Source: Brachionus koreanus
Taxonomy: Eukaryota; Rotifera; Eurotatoria; Ploima; Brachionidae
Direction of reading: 5' to 3'
NCBI GenBank assembly: GCA_016987375.1
Contig: PJRA01000172.1
Span: 482,956-546,955 of the forward strand
Length of the DNA stretch: 64,000 nucleotides
Shown: positions 10,401 to 22,604 of the stretch, one piece after another
Layout of the letters: each line of letters opens with the position of its first letter
Position numbering within the stretch: position 1 is the stretch's first letter
Notes under the pieces: model-generated
Seen by the model: only the letters and a program-made list of their open reading frames with translations
The model's database searches: none
What the model was told of the DNA's origin: nothing
Made by a program: the position numbers and the translations under genes

Positions 10401-13400
10401 TCTTTCTTAAGTTAAATTTACAATGCATCTTTCATTTAAGTTGTTTTCCAGTCAACTAAATTTTAAAGGATCTCTAAAGAAAATTTGTAGAGGTTTTTTT
10501 AAAAGGTTATCGGACATTTTTCTCTAAAATACCGTTAAAAATCTGTTAAGATGAAAATCGATGGTCGCAAAATCAACAAAAATCTTGAGTTTTAAATTTT
10601 TGATTATTTTCAATTTAGAGATAATGCATATTTAATAAGCTCGACATTTAAAATCAATTTTTTGTTTCAAATTTTAATTCACACGAAAAGTATGCTTGTT
10701 TCTAAACTTCTCCCTGTTGATTCGAAGTTTTTATTAACATTGAATGTCATCATTAGGATGAAAATTAGGCTTATGAACCTTACGGACTTTCAGGATAATA
10801 TGGGTTGTACAAATTCTTTTGATAAATTCGGTTAATATCAAAATTTCTTGATTTTTGACAACTCAACAGTAATATCATCTATTCTATAATTATAAAAATC
10901 AAAAAAAATTACCAATGAAAAGTTTTATTAAATTTTTTAATTAAAACTTTAAAATAATTAGATCTTAAAAGACAGAATTTTGTTGCATATTGAATGTTTT
11001 TGGTTGGAAAAAGAAATATAGCTATATTTTCTTAATTTTGAACTTTTGAATTCTTAAACGTACGCATTATTTTTAAGTCTTGTTAATTTAAGAGCCTGCT
11101 AATCAAAAATTGAACTCTATTTGAAAAATTTAAAAACGAATGTTTAGTTTTTGACCTTTCAATTATAAAAGTAACCGCTAACGAAAAATTATATTTGTCG
11201 GATATTTTTGATAATTCTTTAGACTTGGAGATATCAGATTTTTAATAAAAATGTCAGATAATCAATATTTATCTCAGATATTAAAAAGTCAAATATTTAT
11301 TTAAATTTTCACATATTTTGTTTGTAAATATTAGGTAAAAAAATTAACAAATTTTCCCAAGAAAAATTGTCTTAAAAATAAAAATCTTACAAAAAAAAAC
11401 TTCCTACTTAAAAGCTACTTACTAGCTTTTCATGTCTACAAGCACTTGCAACTCGATTTAATGTAAGACACCATGGCTCTTTAGGAAATTCATCAAAAAG
11501 ACGTTCACCATAAGCAATACCGATTAAGTGCTTAAACATGTAGTGTTTGAACCATGAGGGACATGTTCAAGTGTGCTTTGTTTCTAATTATCTTAATGAA
11601 TAATGCGAAATTGTTGAAAAGTTGTTTGAAGATGTTGATAATTTTTCCATAAACATTTGCTTAACATCTGAAGGAAATTTTTTACAGTTATCGTGGTTAA
11701 AAACTTTCCATCTCATCTATTTGCTCGATAATTGCCTCTTATTGTTCTAAAGTTCTCTGTTTCGAGTCTGTATGAGGTTTTCGTCCTCTTTTACTTCTTG
11801 GTGATTCTTGAGATTGAGCAGAAGTTTGTCCAAGACTTGTGACTAATTTGTGTTGGTGCTTGAATGAATCTTTGCAAATGGATTGATTCTTTTTTGGTAC
11901 GCTCTACAAAAAAGTATCATTTATTTGCAAACTTTGGTTTAATAACTTTAAGACCGAGAAGATTCCTAGCAAAAATCTCTTGTAGAAATCAATCGTTATG
12001 TTTGGTTCTTTTGAAGATAATTTTTGATCTGATCTAATTTCGTTGCGTTGAAAGCACCATGTGGAAAGTACGTGCTTGCCCATATTTTCTAAAAAATCTG
12101 CGGGTTTTAGTGCTTTTCTCTCAATTAAATTCTAAATTGTATTGTTGTATGTCTCAAGTGTATTGTTTGCAACTGGATGCCTTTGAGCTCGCCCATCGAA
12201 CCAACCGTTGACGGATGACTTATCCATACTTAAAAATAACTTTTTGATTTAATTATTAGGATAGGTTCTGAAAAAAATCTGAAAAACACAAGTTCTTAGA
12301 TAGACTGCTATTAGTCTCATCTTGTAATTTTAATTTATTTTATCTTGGTTTATAAGTTTATTCGCATCAATATTAAAAAGCGAATATTGCAATCAAAAAA
12401 GGCTCAATAGACTTAAATACTAGAAAAAGATTTGGCAATAAATAAAAATTATATAATTAATCGATTTCAGCCGAAAATTCTTAAAATAATTTTTAATCCT
12501 TAAAATATCTCTATTTTCAAAATTTGTCAAATTAAAGATATTTTTTTTATTGAATCTTTAAAAAATATCTAAAATTGTTTTTAATTGAGTTGCTTGAAGT
12601 TATAAAATGTTAAATTTTTAATTTATTTAGCCTTTTAAAAAAATAACCTAAAATTTTATAATATTTAAATTGAAATTTTTTTACCTTAAGGATATCAAGA
12701 AAAAAAAGATGCTCTATTTTTTCTTCAAAATTTGTCAAATTAGAGATTTTTTAACGAATCTTTAAAGAAACAACAAAAAATCAAAAAATCAAAGAAAAAT
12801 TATTTTGAAGTTATTTCTGATGTGAATAAATTAATAAAAAAATAAGAGGATAATTAAATTAGATATATCTCGATTTGAAAATATCTATTAATATTCAAAT
12901 AAATAAAATTTAGTTAATTTTTTGCTATTCTATTTTAAAATTCTGCATTAAATACTAACTCTAAACTAAGTGGCATTTCAATGATTCTGTTTTTTAAAAA
13001 TTGTAATTTTTTAAAAGGTATAATGATAAGAATATGAATTAAGTTTAAAATTTGATTCAGACTTGTTTTTAAGTCCCAAGTCCTAAGTAAAGTCAATGAA
13101 TTAAATTAAAGTCAAGTCATAACTTTGACTTAACTTTTGGTGACTTAGACTTAAAACTGTGACTTATAAACAAGTCTGATATTATTTTAATTTAAGTTTT
13201 AATATTTAGCTTTAAATTTTAATTTTCAATAAATATTTCAAGACAATCAACTTTGGTATCACACAATGGAATTCTAGCTTTAAGTCGAATAGCAATCAAT
13301 TTAAAACACATAAATGGTACACAAGAAGGTGTTGTTCAAATTTTTAATCAAAAGATTTTTTCACCACCATCAACGTTGGATAAGTTAATTCTAGAACAAC

Positions 13401-16400
13401 TAGGAAACATTTATGTTCATTCATCCGTAAGTTCTAAACTAACTTTAATTTGTTTACTTTCGCGAATAAATTTTTTTTCAAAGACTGAAGTTGCACAAGA
13501 TATATTAAAAGTATTGATTACAATAGCAAAAAATTCTAGTATATTGGTTTACCGCCAACCTGAAGTTGATATTTCAAACACTAATGATTTTCCACAAAAT
13601 AAATACAAGTAGTTTTTATATTATTATATTTAATGAATTTAAGAGCTTTAGTAATAATTTAAAATTACATCTATTTTCTTAAGATTCGTGAATGAGACAA
13701 TTATTGATGTCTTAACATCACTAGTTTCAAAAGTTCAGGGTGAAATAGAAATGAACGACTTACTTGTGCGTCTTTTGGAATTATTTTGTCAGATTGGAAT
13801 AAAGAATAAAGAAATTAGCGATAAACTCACAAAAAATTCCCTAAAAACAGCAAGTTCGGTGGGAAATTTAGGCGTCTTGATACCAATCATAAATACAATT
13901 TTAAAAAGACTACCTTATGATCCTGTAAACAGTCCAGATTTGAGACTTCTAAAACTTTTTCGTGATTTTTGGTACTTTTGTGTTGTTTTTAATTTTACAG
14001 ATGACTTACAATGGCAATGGGCAAAAACAGTTGCTTCTATAGCAACAAAATCTCCAGTTCTTGTGTCTCGAGAGCATTTAAAATCAGAGTTAAAGTTCAA
14101 TTATGTGTTTAGTGATGATCAAGCATCTTCGGGTGATTTGCTTGATCTCAAAAACTCTATTTCAGCTTGGCTGGATCCACAGGATTTTAACAACAGTTTG
14201 AAAAATTTAACATATGCCCAGTGTTCCTATATACAATCAGTTTACATATTAGAAACACTAAGGGTTAAGCACGCTGCCGATTCGAACTCATATCAGCACA
14301 TTTATCAATATCTAGAAGATGCTACAATCCAGAAAGATAAGGCAAATATTTGGTATTTTATTTCTCTAATTGCGAGAAAATGTTTCTCTATATATTTGGA
14401 AGTTGTTGATAGCTTACCACGGTCTTCTAAACGTGACCAAGATTTGGAAAATATGATCCAGTTTTTGTTGGTCAAATTCAATCATATAAATAAAAAAATT
14501 CGCACACTTGCTGATATTTCTTTGACTAAAATAATGGAAAAATTTTCACATTTATTCTGGAACGAAAAAACCTTACGTTGCATAATGGATTTAACTGAGC
14601 TTCTTGCTTCGTCATTAAATATGGATACAAATCAAGTAGCTCCTGAATTTGAGCTACCAAATTCAAGATTCAAATTAAAAGTTTATGATACATTGGAAGG
14701 ACGTGAGAGCACAGTTAATGATTTTACTCAAAGATGTGGTTCTATCTTGCAACAAGCACTCGAGTTTGCACCGATTACAACAAAATCTCATATACAAAAT
14801 TATATGCTTCAACTTCAATTGAAAGGTAGCGATATTTATAATCATAGTGGAATTAGTATGGCTTTGGAGTGTATTATGAAGTACAGTAAATTAAGGTCTG
14901 ACACATCAGCCTTAGATTCTCTATCTTCAACTAGAAGACCTGATTGTGTAAAAAAGGATTTTCCTAATTTTGTTGGTCAAATGAATGAAAAATATAATTA
15001 TGTTGGCATAGTTCAAGGAATGTGCAAGTCTTTAGCCATCAACGAAATAGTTCAAAGTCTTCGACAGGATATGAAAAATCATTGCATTTCTTGCTCTGAA
15101 AAAAAGCTCAAAGAATCAATGCTAAAAGCGACAGCATTTTTAATTCTAATTAAAGTAAATAATTTAAATCTGGATAATTTTAATTTTGAACGACAAATTC
15201 TGAACGAAATTAGCTTTTCCTGCTCGACTGTTTTTACTAAACAAATAATTCAAGTTGCTATTGATTGTTGGAGTTGGTTAATAAGTTCACGTTCTGATAT
15301 TGAACAATTAGTAGTTGAGGAAATGTTAAATGCATGGCAAATGAGCGCTGATCATAGGCTAGGAATGTTTCATTCTTTAATTAAAGAACCTGATCCATTA
15401 GCAAAAAAAGAGAAAGAAATTTTAAGGCCTGAACCGCCGTCCGGAGTGGAAGCACACAGAGTCTGGATGAAATATTTTCAAGAACGATTCGATATTGCCA
15501 AATATAAAAGCGATTTTGAGCTCGAGCTATTCTTGAATTTAATGCACAAAACTCTTTGTTTTTCTTGTGAAAATTTATCTGATTCAACCCTAAACCGACA
15601 CATTAGCTGTGTTGGCCTTAGATTTCGCTATCTAGGAATAGCTCTATCAATGGCTCAATTAGCAAATTTACCTAATAGCATATCAAAGTGGATATTAAGA
15701 GAACGAATCTATTTCAATGCTTTGGATTATTTTGCTCAAGCAACTGGAGCTCCTTGTCAGATAAACAATGATTTAAGAGAAGACATTAAAAGTATTTTAG
15801 AGTTTTGGAACAAAATTGTTGCCGAAAAAAAATACCTGAAAGAAGAAAACTTTTCCTATAATTCAAATAATATGACAATTTCTAACTCTCGTACAGATAC
15901 ACCAGATTCAATTTCTCTTTCAGGAACTGAACCTCTGAATCCAAATTCTTTGATTGGAAATAGTTTAAGCTACAATTCAGTATCTGGCATTGCTCACAAT
16001 AATGAGAATATAAACCAGGTAAATACAATTGGTTGTTATTTGGATCCAAATGCAACATCTACAACCCTACCAAGAGCAGAAAGTTTTTTTTCGAAAAATA
16101 CTATTACAGCAAACAAAAGAAATGCTACTGGCCTATCACTAGCTGTACCTAATTCAAATCCATCAAGATACAATTTAACTCTGATAGACACTAATCTTCA
16201 ACAGCAGAATCAATTACTGCAGCTAAAAATCTTAAAGGATCTAACTAAAAAACGAGGACTAATTTTATATTTGCTTAGTCATGAATTAGATCATTTATAC
16301 ACATTTCATAATCCATTCAATTTAACAAATTTATCTTTGGAAAGAATTGAAACTGCAACGGCTCATTTAAAGGTGTCTTCAAATGAAAAACAATGGATTG

Positions 16401-18064
16401 ATAATGTTAAAGTCACATGGTCCGTTAACCCTGCCATTAGTATTTTTCTTCCGAATAGATTTCCTTATGAGTATAATGTTAGAGAAGTCCAGCGATTAGT
16501 TAAATCGCAGCCTGAAAGAGTGATACATATTCCAAATGCCTGTCTATTTCTTGCAAACGAACAAAATTTGATTAATGATTCAATTGAACTAAACAATCTT
16601 CTAATCTGGTCGAAATGCCCTCCTATCATAGCACTGAGTTTATTTGGCAAAAGTTCAAGAGGACAAAGTTTAGCTAATTCCTTGACATCACAGTTTGCTT
16701 GTAAAAATCTAATGACATCTAAACCTGAAACTCTACTCAATTATATACCCCAATTAGTACAATCGCTAAGGTATGATGATTTTGGTTACATTAGAGAAGT
16801 AATATTCTGGTTAGCAAAGCATTCACAATTGTTAGCTCATCAACTTATTTGGAATTTAACAACAAATGTTTATAAAGATCAGGATGCTAAAATAAGAGAT
16901 ACTCAAATAGGTGATGTTCTAGAAAGTCTAATTGATGATATAAAAACTAGTCTAAGTGGAAATGAAAAAGAATTTTTTAATAGAGAATTCGGATTTTTTC
17001 ATGAAATAACTGACGTTTCAGCAAAAATTAAAGACAAACCTTTGGGCGAAGAAAGAAAAAAAGCTTGTAATATTGCATTGAGTCAAGTTAAATTAGTTAC
17101 CGATTGTTATTTGCCCTCAAATCCTGAAGCAGTTGTTATCAAAATTTTAGATGGTACTCCGATGCAAAGTGCTGCCAAAGCACCTTATTTGGCACGATTT
17201 GTAGTCCAGAAAATATCTTTATCAGATTTAGAGGAGATGGGAAAAACGGGTAAACGAATTGAGCCTAATATAAATCTTCAATATCAAAGCGCATGTATCT
17301 TCAAAGTTGGCGATGATGTTAGGCAAGATATGTTGGCTCTTCAAATTATGCAATTAATGAAAAATGTGTTTGAGAAAGAAGGATTAGAGCTTTATCTTTT
17401 TCCATACAGAGTTATTGCTACAAAACCAGGTTGTGGAGTAATTGAATGTGTGCCTAATTCAAGTTCTAGAGATCAAATTGGAAGACAAACGGCTACTGAT
17501 CTTTACGAATATTTTATAGATAAATATGGAGGTCCTGAAACAAGTGAATTCCAACGTGCAAGAAGAAATTTCATTATGTCTATGGCTGGCTATAGTTTAT
17601 TTGTATATTTGATTCAAATTAAAGATAGACATAACGGAAACCTTATGTTGGATACTGATGGCCATATAATTCACATTGATTTTGGTTTTATGATAGAAAG
17701 TTCACCCGGTGGTAATATGGGTTTTGAACCTGATATGAAAATAACAACCGAAATGGGACTAATTATGGGAAGAGATATCAATTCACCCCCTTTCCAATGG
17801 TTTACTGAACTAGTAATTAAAGGCTATCTTGCAATTAGACCTTACAGAGAGCAAATTTGCACATTAGTTTGCTTATTAATTGAGACAGGTCTACCTTGCT
17901 TTAGAGGAAAACCCATCGAATCACTAAAAGCTAGGTTTTTACCCAATTTAAGTGAAAGAGAAGCTGCAACATATATTCAATCAATAGTATACAAATGCTA
18001 TAATAATTGGAGAACAAATACATACGATAATATACAGTCATTTCAAAATAATATATATCATTAA
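7453..18064 (+). CDS. PI4KA: Phosphatidylinositol 4-kinase alpha (type III), 8 exons
   Basis: Makes PI4P at the plasma membrane in a complex with TTC7/EFR3. Exons: 7453-8122, 8188-8960, 9016-9118, 9173-9823, 9876-9999, 10051-10146, 13243-13608 and 13684-18064. They join in frame to about 2387 residues; human is about 2100. The N-terminal helical-solenoid part matches family landmarks (KLPSAEIFTF; CTKLSSRLFTADS; LVSHNGILALSRIA). The last 4.4 kb exon carries the PIK helical region and kinase. Near residue 2137 lies DDVRQDMLALQIMQL, near 2240 the catalytic KDRHNGNLML, near 2260 HIDFGF. The end, TYDNIQSFQNNIYH, is family-typical. Extra length is partly Asn/Ser-rich inserts (about 15830-16200). 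The start is the first ATG before continuous frame; an upstream exon cannot be excluded. Intron 6 is 3.1 kb; the rest are 52-75 bases. Confidence 0.96.
11420..12240 (-). pseudogene. MULE transposase relic with SWIM zinc finger, in PI4KA intron 6
   Basis: Minus strand, opposite to PI4KA. Reading from 12240 down: SVNGWFDGRAQRHPVANNTLETYNNTI, here given as GWFDGRAQRHPVANNTLE then TYNNTI, fits the C-terminal part of MULE transposases. RKALKPADFLENMGKHVLS follows. A SWIM-like finger lies near 11550-11420: TCPSWFKHYMFKHLIGIAYG and CLTLNRVASACRHEKL. Several in-frame stops (for example just before TCPSW) show decay. The surrounding intron sequence 10150-11400 and 12250-13050 has no other gene I can support and may be more of this element. 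Confidence 0.7.
13057..13179. repeat. Foldback element dense in AAGTC/GACTT
   Basis: TCAGACTTGTTT at 13057-13068 is the exact reverse complement of 13168-13179. Between them AAGTC or GACTT occurs again and again (for example around 13110-13165), giving an inner hairpin. It sits just before exon 7 of PI4KA in the enlarged intron and is probably a small foldback or MITE. Confidence 0.65.
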
Positions 18065-18383
18065 TATTTTTATAAAAATCATATTTATAAATTCAAAATG
18101 TTTTAATTTAAATAAATTTTTTTTAGCAAATATCATATTTTTTCTTATTCCAAAATTTTTTAATACAAAAAATTTAAAAAGTGTTTAGATATTTAGATTT
18201 CTTGTTGTTTTTAGCAAAATGATTAATCTGATTTATGACCATTTTTCCAATTAATCACCAAAAAACTGGATATGAATAATAAAATTTACTGACTTGAAAT
18301 TGAAATTAGAATAATCAAGGGCATTTTTATGTGTATGATATATTAATTTTTTATTTGAATAAAATAAATGTAAAAATACACAT

Positions 18384-18573
18384 TTAACACTCAAAAACCG
18401 GAGGGGTCTTTTGTTACTTCCTTTATTTGTTTTTTATTCAATAAATTTAATCATTTTTTATAATTTTTTTTTTAATCATATCTTAAATAAAATACTTTTA
18501 TTTGCATTGAAAAAAAGTATTAAAAAGATTCAAATAAAATGGTCAAAAAATTCATCCAGTCTTTGAGTGTTAA
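18384..18573. mobile_element. MITE-like element with about 21-bp imperfect TIRs
   Basis: TTAACACTCAAA opens at 18384 and its reverse complement closes at 18573. The match extends over about 21 bases with three mismatches, including the following GG-containing part. The interior is AT-rich and non-coding. TTAA or TA at the ends would fit a Tc1/mariner-type target. The rest of 18065-18886, downstream of PI4KA, holds no gene; a possible polyadenylation signal AATAAA lies near 18112. Confidence 0.55.
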
Positions 18574-18886
18574 TAGTCTATATTTTAATTTTTTCCTATT
18601 ATTTTATCTTATCTCTATATTTCAATTTGATAAAGATATCTAAATATAGCACTAAATTAACTTTAAAAAATTCCAAAATCTATGTGACTAATTTCTAGTT
18701 TAAGTTAGATTAAAAATAAATAAATAAAAAAAATTGGCTGTAATAAAGATTTGAGAAATGTAAAAATGTTAACAAAATTAAGACAGACAAAAAAAAGAAT
18801 AAAGAACATTATTCTGCAACTTAATCTATACTTGTAAATACAAAATATAAAGCAATAATTAATTTAATAAATTTTTTTTGAAAGAA

Positions 18887-19664
18887 ATGACTCAAATTCC
18901 AAAGCCTACAAAAAAACTTTTGACCAAAGATGTTACTTACTTCCATGGTGCAAAACAAAAAAAAATAGCCTCGGAAAAAAAAACTAATATATCTTTGGTA
19001 ATATTTGAGATAATGACGTTGAGAACAGTTTTCTGAAAGCAAATCATTTGAAAATCAAAAGCGTAAATCTATGGAATGATGTTAAATTTGTTTTAGTAAT
19101 AAAATGTAAAATTTGCTCCAAAAAGCTGTCAACTTCAACATTCATTAACGTTAAAAATATTGAAATTATTTATTTATTTTTGAAGAAAAAAGATAGCAGC
19201 AATTCTGAAGTACATGAAGCAAAAATAATTTCTCTTAAAGAAGCTAAATTTGATGTATTTAATTTTGGAATCAAAGGTCTTGAAAAAACAGATCAAGATA
19301 ATGCAAAAATGAAATTAGCAATAAAACTAGGAGCTAAAGTATAAATGTTTTTTATTTTTAATTCACTTGTAATTTTTCTGATTTAAAGCCTCTGAAAAAC
19401 AATGCTACAAATTACAAAGAATTTTTACAAAAAAAAAAACAAGAGGCTTCGAATAAAGATGAAATAAACAATAAAAATTTAAAATCTGGAGTTTCATCTT
19501 CAGGAATAGATTTTTTAAATAAAAAAAATAAATTAAATTTCACAAATCGTCGTAAATCTAGAATCAATAAAGGACACGTGGGAGATATCAAAGGACAAAT
19601 TGGGTCTTTTTCAAATGGAATACTTAAATTAAAAAAACACCAAATTAAAAATTTAAATAAATAA
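18887..19664 (+). CDS. C1orf131: C1orf131-family nucleolar protein (DUF4602), 3 exons
   Basis: Exons 18887-18997, 19186-19338 and 19389-19664. The start MTQIPKPTKKLL is followed by DVTYFHGAKQKK. The conserved family core EAKFDVFNFGIKGLEK leads to KLAIKLGAKPLKN and then NYKEFLQKKKQE. It ends with a lysine-rich tail including GQIGSFSNGILKLKK. This order (EARxEVxxFGIxGY, LGAxPPK, xYKxLQ, GxFKxGxLxLS) is that of human C1orf131, a small-subunit processome component that acts in the nucleolus. The protein is about 180 residues, shorter than human. The first intron is unusually long for this window (188 bases); the first exon is less certain than the others. Confidence 0.78.
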
Positions 19665-19795
19665 AAAAATTTCTGTATAAATTTTCTTTTTTAATGATAT
19701 ATTGGATTTGGAGATCTAAGAAAATAATACTAAATTTCATTAGTAATTCAATAATTCTAAATTTCAATAATCATTGAAATATTATTAATCAAGAA

Positions 19796-21354
19796 ATGAA
19801 TAATTTTGATGGTCAACTTCAATTGTATCCCGAAATTTGTATCGACAACTTTTCATCTGATGTTTTATTTAACCCAAGGATTAGATGCTTTATTTTAACT
19901 CATTTTCATGATGATCATATGAAAAATTTGGAAGACTTAAACTTTCTTAGAATACTTCGAGACAATAGTGATAAAGTTAAGTTTTTTTGTTCATCAGTCA
20001 CAAAAGATTTCATCAAAACATGCGATAAATATAGTCATTTAAAAGATTTTTGCAACATTGTTCCTGCTGACTCTCCCTTTATTATTAATATATCAACCAC
20101 AGAAACAGTTACAATCACGTTCTCAGGAAGCGGTTTGTTTTAATTATTTAAATGTAGTCTATTTATTTTAGATAATGAACTTAAGGTCATTGTCCAGGAT
20201 CAGTAATGGCGTTTATTGAAGGACTAAGAGGAAATGTATTGTTCACCGGTGATTTCAGACTTCCTTCAAACTCAACTTCAAAGTTGGCTATATTTAATGA
20301 TTCATTAGATGAAAAAAATCAAAATCAATTAAAAAGTGTAGATAATTTATATATTGATATGACGTTTTTTAAACCATCCTATCCAAGATTACCTAGTAGA
20401 GAAGAGAGCGTAAATGCCTTGATTATATTTTTAAAGGATTTTCTTGAACTTGATAAGAAAACAGATTTTAAAAATCTTGTGTATTTAAAAACAAGTGCTA
20501 GAATAGGATATGAATTTGTTTTTCAAGAAATAAATAGATCAACGGGATTCAAAATTCATGTGAATAATTTAATTTATCATCTTTATGACAAAATTCCAGC
20601 AATTAAGAGTATATTTACTCTTGATCCTTATGAAACACCAATACACAGCTGTATTTTTGATAATCGTAATAGGAAATCAGACACTCTTTTTGAATTTGAA
20701 AGAAAAAAAAAATTGGAAAAATTTGATGTCATGAAATCGAAAAATAAACCGTTAATACCTTGTTTAATTGAGGACGATAAAGCGAATGAATTTAAAATTC
20801 CAGTAGAAATCAATGCAGTAAAAATAATTTTATCAGCAATGTATTTTACAGATAATCCGGGCATTGATAAGATTTTCATTGAATTCAAGCCATCAAAAAA
20901 CGAAAGACATTTCAAAAATCTTAATCTATATAAAAAAATTTTTCGACTGTGTTATTCATTTCATTCTTCAATGGAAGAAATTGTAAGTTTTGTAAATTCG
21001 TTAAGGCCAAAAAGGATTCACCCAATTGCTCTACCTGACTCAACTTCGGAGAGTTCAATTACAAGATATTTTTTTGACAACCAACAAAAATTCACTGAAT
21101 TCCATTTAGGACATAAAAATAAAAAAATCTGTATTAATCATGAAAAATTTAAAAACAATTCAAGTGATAAAAAATTTCTCATAAATGATCTCATCTTGAG
21201 AAAAAGAAATACTTTCAATGGGAGCTCATTGGAAAAACAATTGGAACGAAATTCAAGCAGTGAGGATAGTAATGGGAGCGAAGATGATAGCTTGATTTTT
21301 AATGATTTAAAAGATGATTTATCAATCAAAAAAAAATCTCATCAGTTATTATAA
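19796..21354 (+). CDS. DCLRE1C: Artemis-like nuclease (SNM1C/DCLRE1C), 2 exons
   Basis: Exons 19796-20132 and 20186-21354 join in frame to 501 residues. The metallo-beta-lactamase motif THFHDDHMKNL lies at about residue 38. The intron joins FSGSG to HCPGSVMAFIEG, a hallmark of the SNM1 family, followed by VLFTGDFRLP. The beta-CASP part includes YIDMTFFKPSYPRLPSREE and CYSFHSSMEEIVSFVN, which match Artemis better than SNM1A or Apollo. Artemis opens hairpins and trims ends in non-homologous end joining with DNA-PKcs. The start MNNFDGQLQLYPEICID also matches the Artemis N-terminus. The C-terminal tail is short and acidic/serine-rich (SSSEDSNGSEDDS). The gene lies about 130 bases downstream of the C1orf131-type gene. 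Confidence 0.93.
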
Positions 21355-21566
21355 TATTAATTTGTATAAATTTATTTGTAATTTTATTATGAAAATTAAA
21401 TGAATTTTAAATTATCAAAATTATGGAATTAAATTTTGATTAGTCTAGATTAATCTCAAATTGACTATTTTTATTTGTAAATAAATTAATAATTCTAAAC
21501 AGATGTTTAGTGAAATATTTGAAGTAAAATTTTTAACATTTAAGTTTAAAGTTTGTTTGAATTGCA

Positions 21567-21842
21567 GAATTAAATAGTTATTACAACAGAGCAACAGCTG
21601 ATTAACCGCATTAAATTAATGTTGAAGGAATTTGACTTAAATTTTGTGAAATCCCTTATGACGGGAGTTAAAGAAAATCTCAGAAAAATCGGTCACCACG
21701 GAGTTTTTTAATTATTTAAAAATCATAATTCTATTGAAAAATAAATTCTTTAAATCAGAAAAAAAACCAGAACTTAATATCATTTTTATTTTTTGAGATA
21801 TTCGCTTATGATTTTAGTCCATTTACTAATGCATCACCCGTT
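21567..21842 (+). mobile_element. Mariner/Tc1 3' fragment, transposase C-terminus plus TIR
   Basis: The plus strand reads TEQQLINRIKLMLKEFDL, then KSLMTGVKENLRKIG and HHGVF before a TAA: the C-terminal end of a mariner transposase. About 100 bases later comes the terminal repeat ATGCATCACCCGT (near 21828-21840), followed by TA. It is the same family as the deleted element at 2163-2560; the non-coding 3' flanks align well. The 5' two thirds of the element is missing. Upstream 21355-21566 is AT-rich with nothing else supportable. Confidence 0.8.
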
Positions 21843-22160
21843 AGAGTTTCAGAGACCTTTTGAGTTAAAAAAACCAAACTGTCCGCGGGACGTCGATGCT
21901 GTCTAAATCCCGACTACTCCTTGCAAATAAGGCATTTATCTTCAAGAAAACTGTATAGCCTACTTGTGACAATTCTCTCAAGAACTTTGCCGAGACAGCT
22001 GGTGACACTAATTGAGCGATATTTAGATGGATCAGAACTTCCAGATGTCCAGATGTTATTGGTCTTATTCTTAAAGGACATGCTATCAATCTTTAAGATT
22101 ATAACTAACCCTCTTTTGGCCAAATTTTTAGCCCATCTTTTAACTTCTTTAATCATCGAC
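21843..22160 (-). pseudogene. LINE reverse transcriptase fragment
   Basis: On the minus strand the RT segment reads KYRSISVTSCLGKVLERIV, then TSRLYSFLEDKCLICKE. With a frameshift it continues into SGFRQHRRPAD-like and LTQKVSETLT sequence, ending exactly at the TA beside the mariner terminal repeat. This is finger/palm sequence of a non-LTR RT upstream of the catalytic box. The mariner appears to have inserted into this LINE. Confidence 0.75.
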
Positions 22161-22162
22161 TT

Positions 22163-22588
22163 CTATTTTTCTATTATTGGTCTAAATATGATAGAAGCTG
22201 TACCGGGTGAGTCGACGGAGGAAGGAGGAGAGGAAGAGGATGGTGAAGGAAATGTTTCTTGATTAGGTGGCTGAGGAGGTGGTAGTACATTAGGTACCTG
22301 TTCATTATCCTCATCAGAACTTTCGTCAGTTTCCTCGTCGATACTATCGTACCCTCCGGATTCGACGAAGAGAAAAGATCTGGCGAGGGAGTCCCAAAAA
22401 TATTTCCTAATGACTGGGCGACCGTATTCCCAGCGGTTAATTACCGTATATCTCGTACGTTCGGGGGGACTCAAAATAACGTTTCCAAGACGGTCTCGAA
22501 AGTACGGAGGTAATCGTGCTAAGTTATTGAAATCTTGGAGGTCCTCTACTATTTCTTCTGGGAGGCCTCCCTCTTGGTGCCCTAACAC
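22163..22588 (-). other. GC-rich orphan reading frame, unknown function
   Basis: An open minus-strand frame of about 141 codons with no ATG start; it is open from a stop just upstream. The N-terminal half is mixed and globular-looking (EEIVEDLQDFNNLARLPPYF, then NRWEYGRPVIRKYFWDSLA). The C-terminal half is acidic then Pro/Ser-rich (DEETDESSDEDNEQ; LPPPQPPNQ). G+C here is near 48%, against about 25% around it. I do not recognise the protein. It abuts the LINE RT fragment upstream in the same strand, so it may be a retroelement segment, an exon piece, or an integrated foreign sequence. Confidence 0.5.
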
Positions 22589-22604
22589 CTAAAAAGCTTG
22601 GTGG

